Virus record (IMG/VR): IMGVR_UViG_3300037247_000923
Coordinates: 1 to 50,931 of that record
Direction: 5' to 3' (one strand)
Length of the DNA: 50,931 nt
Source: a virus
How positions within the stretch are numbered: the stretch's first letter is position 1; each line of letters begins with the position of its first letter. The notes under the pieces are model-generated. The model saw nothing but the letters and a program-made list of their open reading frames with translations. It was not told where the DNA came from and made no database searches. Positions 47,759 to 50,931 of this stretch are shown piece after piece. A program made the position numbers and the translations under genes.

Positions 47759-49479
47759 TATATTTGTTCTCCTCCGTAAAAGTCTACAGTTATCTTGTGT
47801 AGCGAAAACTCATTGGTATCGCCGGGATCGGCTTCGATTAGGAGAACTACGTCGGCTGTCCAGTCGATTGTATAAATTGCGCTGGCATCTATAACCCCGA
47901 TGGCAATCGGCGAAATCGTATTGTCTGTGTAGTATCCGACCTCAGTATTTGAGGCTGCGTCAGGTGCAAACCCGCCTGAATCTGTCCGCAGAATCACGTC
48001 CATCTCTACCCAGTACTGAAACGCTCCTAGTTCAGTGATCGTTGCAACTGTTGTGCCGTCTAGTTTGATCCTGAGCACACCCGGCGTTGCGGTTCCACTG
48101 GACTTACACCACAGACGTATGTAAAATCCGTTTCCGGCATTACTGATAAGTCCACCGGGAATCGTTTTCGTGTAGAGCGTTGTTAGGTCTCCGTCAACAG
48201 CCTGCGTGTTCGGGCTTTCATGGATATTCTGCCCGATTGATAGGCCGAATTCTCCGGGATTATGACCGCACTGTAGGTTCGTTGAGCCCAACTTTAAGAT
48301 GCCAGCCGTAAAGAAGTCGCGCACATCACAACCCTTAATAATACAATCGGTAGAGGCGGCAGCATCTATTCCGTATACCCCGGCATCCGTGAAACGACAG
48401 TCATAGACCGAGAGGCTATCGCTGGTCTTTAGGTCCGCCCCGCTAGTCGTAGCATCGTGCGCGTAACAGTCCGTCATTAGGCCGCTATCTATGCCAACAA
48501 CGAACCCATTATCACCAGAGGTATGCGCCGTACATCCAGTTAGGGTTACATGCTGTACAATCTTTAGGGCATTTCCTATTTCAAATGAATCTCCACCTGA
48601 GCCCGATACCTGACAGGCTGCTAGCCGGATTCGGCTTTGGTTGGCCGACACTAAGGCACCGCTGCCCAGAATCACTATACCTCGATCCGTAACCCCAGTC
48701 ACGCGAATATCGGTACCCTGGATGTCCCGAATGATTCCTGCTGTGGTTGTGGGTTCCAGCAGGATGGCATCAGTGGTCGCATCTTTAGAGACAATCTGCG
48801 TCATTTGTAGACCATCCACATCGTTGGATATAATGTGCGTCGTTACGCCACCATCGAAATGCAGGTCAACTAATCTGGCGTCTATGCAGGAGTTTCCATT
48901 AGATCCGTCATTGGTTAACTCTACAGCATCACCTGTGAAATCCTTGATCCAAACCCGGTGCATCTCAAAGCCCGTAACCTGCCGGGCAATAATGCCCTTT
49001 TGCAATGTCCCTTGGAGTGCTCCGTCCATCGTTAGGTTGGCGATCGTTATGTTATTTAGCCCAGTGGAGGTTCGCATCATCCAACCACTCGTAGAGCCAG
49101 CGGTCAGTTGTAGCACAGAACTCGACCCACAACCCATGATGGTTATATCTGAGCCGCCGATATCAATTCCATCAATCTTAATCGTCGTATGTGGCGGAAC
49201 TAGCACGCAACCTCCACTAGAGTCAATTGCCGCATTAATAGCCAGCTGAAAACCGGCCGTATCGAGTGTATATTCCCCGGCATTAACGATGTTCCAGAAA
49301 GTTTGCAGGTTGACAATGGAGAAGCCATTCATGTCAATATTGCCCTGCGCCACCAGCGGCCATGTCAAATCTGCGCCGGTAATTGCTGAGAACTTGTTTT
49401 CAATAGCATCGCGTAGCAGATTAAGCTTTCCAGCTGTTAGCTTTTCACGATCTTCAAAAGTTGGAAGGCTGACGGCCAT
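47758..49479 (-). CDS. Tailspike with right-handed beta-helix
   Basis: 573 residues. N-terminal part may bind the virion (PTFEDREKLTAGKLNLLRDA). Residues ~75-390 show beta-helix rungs (ITIMGCGSSSVLQL, ITIANLTMDGA, LTGCTAHTSGDNGFVVG, VYDCRFTDAGVYGID). The C-terminal ~150 residues form a jelly-roll-like domain (NGFYIRLWCKSSG, VLRIKLDGTTVATI). Such spikes bind and often cut surface polysaccharide. Coupled to the nozzle gene by TAATG. Confidence 0.8.
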   Translation of the reverse strand: MAVSLPTFEDREKLTAGKLNLLRDAIENKFSAITGADLTWPLVAQGNIDMNGFSIVNLQTFWNIVNAGEYTLDTAGFQLAINAAIDSSGGCVLVPPHTTIKIDGIDIGGSDITIMGCGSSSVLQLTAGSTSGWMMRTSTGLNNITIANLTMDGALQGTLQKGIIARQVTGFEMHRVWIKDFTGDAVELTNDGSNGNSCIDARLVDLHFDGGVTTHIISNDVDGLQMTQIVSKDATTDAILLEPTTTAGIIRDIQGTDIRVTGVTDRGIVILGSGALVSANQSRIRLAACQVSGSGGDSFEIGNALKIVQHVTLTGCTAHTSGDNGFVVGIDSGLMTDCYAHDATTSGADLKTSDSLSVYDCRFTDAGVYGIDAAASTDCIIKGCDVRDFFTAGILKLGSTNLQCGHNPGEFGLSIGQNIHESPNTQAVDGDLTTLYTKTIPGGLISNAGNGFYIRLWCKSSGTATPGVLRIKLDGTTVATITELGAFQYWVEMDVILRTDSGGFAPDAASNTEVGYYTDNTISPIAIGVIDASAIYTIDWTADVVLLIEADPGDTNEFSLHKITVDFYGGEQI

Positions 49480-50931
49480 TAATCTACCTCATGTTCCGTT
49501 TCGTAGCCATCGGCCAGAAACTCAAGTTCAATACCCTGAATTACCAAGTCCTGACCGGCTGCACTTTGTTCAATTATAAACGCCAACGCATATCCGCGTT
49601 GGTCAATATTCAGTTCAATAACTCCCATTTCTTCTCTGGATCGAAGGATAGCATCCGGTGTTAGATCAAGTCTGAAATCACCATTATCTGTAGCCGCATC
49701 CTTGCCAAGAAAGAAGGTTTCATTTGGAAAGACGTTCTGGCTAATATTCAGGTATTCCTCTTCGATTTGGGCATCCACCCGAATCTTCATACTAAAGTCC
49801 CAATCACCTCGCGGCAACACAAAGAGTCGCAATTTCTTAAATGTTTTCATCATACCGGGTAGAGCTGGATGGATGGAACGCCCGTCTAGGTACGCACTCT
49901 CAAGAAGCATGTCCACTGAGTCGGTCACGTAATCCGCCTTGAAACCTGGATCGGTATAGCCTATCTGTCCGCTGGCATTGCCGTGCATCATTACTTCAAA
50001 GACTGGGGAAGCTATTTCAACATTCTCCATGGCACGACTATCAATCGTCCACGGGCCGTACCATCTCTGCGTATTGATATTGTAGACATACACGTTCTCT
50101 GCCGCGGTATCCCCCGTCAAAGGTACGGCCACGTAGACCAGACCTTGCGGAGGATTGTACCGCAACTTTGCGTTGCCCAGGTATTCTCGACTAATTCTCT
50201 GCACAGTACTGGGGTTCTCGGTCCAGAGATTCTGGATTGGAGCACTGGGATACCGCGACTCCATGTTACCAAACTTATCTGTCGCTGCCAAAGAGTGAAC
50301 CCCTTGGCGACTGATGAACCAAAGATCGTTCGCAACTTGGGCTACTGCCTGTGCCGTCTCACAGCCAACGTCCTGATTAATGGCACTACGGCCGTAACTC
50401 TCCGGCCCTTGGCCATCAATGCGCCAAACCCCAGTACGCGTAAATACAATGCACACTCCATAATAGTCACCGAATAATGCCGTTACTTCGTCACCCTCTT
50501 TGCCGGGGATTTCTACGTATCCCGCATTGATAACAGTATCAAATTCAAATGATGTGTTTTTCGGTGTTGGGTTAAAATATAAGTTCGGTTGTCGATCACC
50601 TGAATAATAAATACGTAAGGGATTCTCTTTATCTCCTGCGCAAAAAATACGTTGCTGATGCTCAACAAAGAAGCGTACATTGGGTGCTTTGTCTAGTAAT
50701 TCTACCTCGTCGAACCCATTCCACTGCCAGAGAGATGCCCGCCGTCCTCCGTCGTTATTAGACCACGTAATTGTCTGACGAAATCCCGAAAAGAATACTG
50801 TTGAGTATTGCTTTGGATGTAGTGGTCGCCACGCGCCGAATAAACCATTATCATGATATATATAGTTTCCGGCTGCACACAATAGTGCTCGAATATTTGA
50901 ACCTGCCCGCGTTGTAAACTGGAAGTTTTTT
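49479..50931 (-). CDS. Tail nozzle / tubular protein B-like, C-terminal part (start at 877 across the joint)
   Basis: Residues 293-769 of the nozzle. From the joint the frame reads ...ALKNFQFT-TRAGSNIR without interruption once the duplicate 20 bases are dropped. The sequence has repeated beta-propeller-like blades (WSNNDGGRRASLWQWNGFDE, VCIVFTRTGVWRIDGQGPES, NDLWFISRQGVHSLAA, YVYNINTQRWYGPW) seen in gp12/gp10-type nozzles. It ends in a beta domain before the tailspike start. It needs to be annotated as one gene with 1-877. Confidence 0.8.
   Translation of the reverse strand, partial: KNFQFTTRAGSNIRALLCAAGNYIYHDNGLFGAWRPLHPKQYSTVFFSGFRQTITWSNNDGGRRASLWQWNGFDEVELLDKAPNVRFFVEHQQRIFCAGDKENPLRIYYSGDRQPNLYFNPTPKNTSFEFDTVINAGYVEIPGKEGDEVTALFGDYYGVCIVFTRTGVWRIDGQGPESYGRSAINQDVGCETAQAVAQVANDLWFISRQGVHSLAATDKFGNMESRYPSAPIQNLWTENPSTVQRISREYLGNAKLRYNPPQGLVYVAVPLTGDTAAENVYVYNINTQRWYGPWTIDSRAMENVEIASPVFEVMMHGNASGQIGYTDPGFKADYVTDSVDMLLESAYLDGRSIHPALPGMMKTFKKLRLFVLPRGDWDFSMKIRVDAQIEEEYLNISQNVFPNETFFLGKDAATDNGDFRLDLTPDAILRSREEMGVIELNIDQRGYALAFIIEQSAAGQDLVIQGIELEFLADGYETEHEVD
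50912..50931. repeat. 20-base terminal overlap of the circular assembly (right copy)
   Basis: Identical to bases 1-20; see the left copy. The frame of the nozzle gene runs from 1 to 50911. Confidence 0.9.

Noticed and set aside
1-50931. 20-base terminal identity as a genuine direct terminal repeat marking genome ends
   Set aside because: It is far shorter than known terminal repeats and lies inside one continuous gene; a linearised circular assembly explains it better.
1-50931. Lysogeny functions, tRNA genes, insertion sequences
   Set aside because: No integrase, excisionase, repressor, transposase or tRNA cloverleaf was recognised on either strand by eye.

Overview
The window is a complete tailed-phage genome assembled as a circle. 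The first 20 bases (1-20) reappear as the last 20 (50912-50931), and a single reading frame runs through the joint: the 769-residue tail nozzle gene begins at 877, reads leftwards to base 1, and continues from 50911 down to 49479. The unique circle is therefore about 50,911 bp. The gene content is that of a podovirus with a T7/P22-like short tail: large portal, scaffold, capsid, tail tube adaptor, nozzle, tailspike and giant internal virion proteins. The host is an unidentified bacterium. Shine-Dalgarno sites of the AGGAG/GAAAGGA type are common, and three perfect consensus sigma-70 promoters are present. No single-subunit RNA polymerase, integrase, repressor or tRNA was recognised, so the phage looks virulent and dependent on host RNA polymerase.

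Layout. (1) 877 to 17.7 kb, minus strand, read right to left: three small genes, a repetitive tail fibre, terminase small and large subunits, portal, small basic proteins, scaffold, an unrecognised virion protein, decoration protein, major capsid protein followed by a clear terminator, two beta-rich surface proteins and the tail adaptor. (2) 17.45-18.64 kb: the only long gene-free stretch. It is a divergent control region packed with short tandem repeats built on CTAG, TAGGGTACTA and CTAGGTGCT, plus a leader peptide and hairpins. (3) 18.6-38.7 kb, plus strand: the early/middle operon. It starts with small, often cysteine-rich proteins of unknown function, a predicted M20/M42-type metallopeptidase and a tandem Tudor-domain protein. 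Then come replication and recombination genes (DnaQ-like exonuclease, Toprim primase, family A DNA polymerase, gp32-like ssDNA-binding protein, Cas4/RecB-like nuclease, DnaB-like helicase, RuvC-like resolvase) and nucleotide and host-assist genes (DUF4406, DUF5664, GroES, HAD phosphatase). A strongly structured non-coding RNA candidate lies at about 32.16-32.35 kb. (4) 38.8 kb to the right end, minus strand, read right to left: nozzle C-terminal half, beta-helix tailspike, a GNAT protein, three internal virion proteins (198, 500 and 1441 residues), then the lysis cluster (holin-like protein, GH108 lysozyme, GNAT, small overlapping membrane/spanin-like genes).

How it works together. Transcription diverges from the control region. 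The rightward unit takes over the host and replicates DNA. The leftward unit, some 29 kb through the joint to 38.87 kb, makes virion and lysis proteins. The two units meet head-on at about 38.8 kb. Many genes are coupled by TAATG or ATGA overlaps. The least explained parts are the structured RNA, the repeat-filled control region with an 18-base outlier copy at 23.8 kb, and the host-takeover block with the Tudor and metallopeptidase proteins. Functions given here come from reading motifs by eye; no database search was run.
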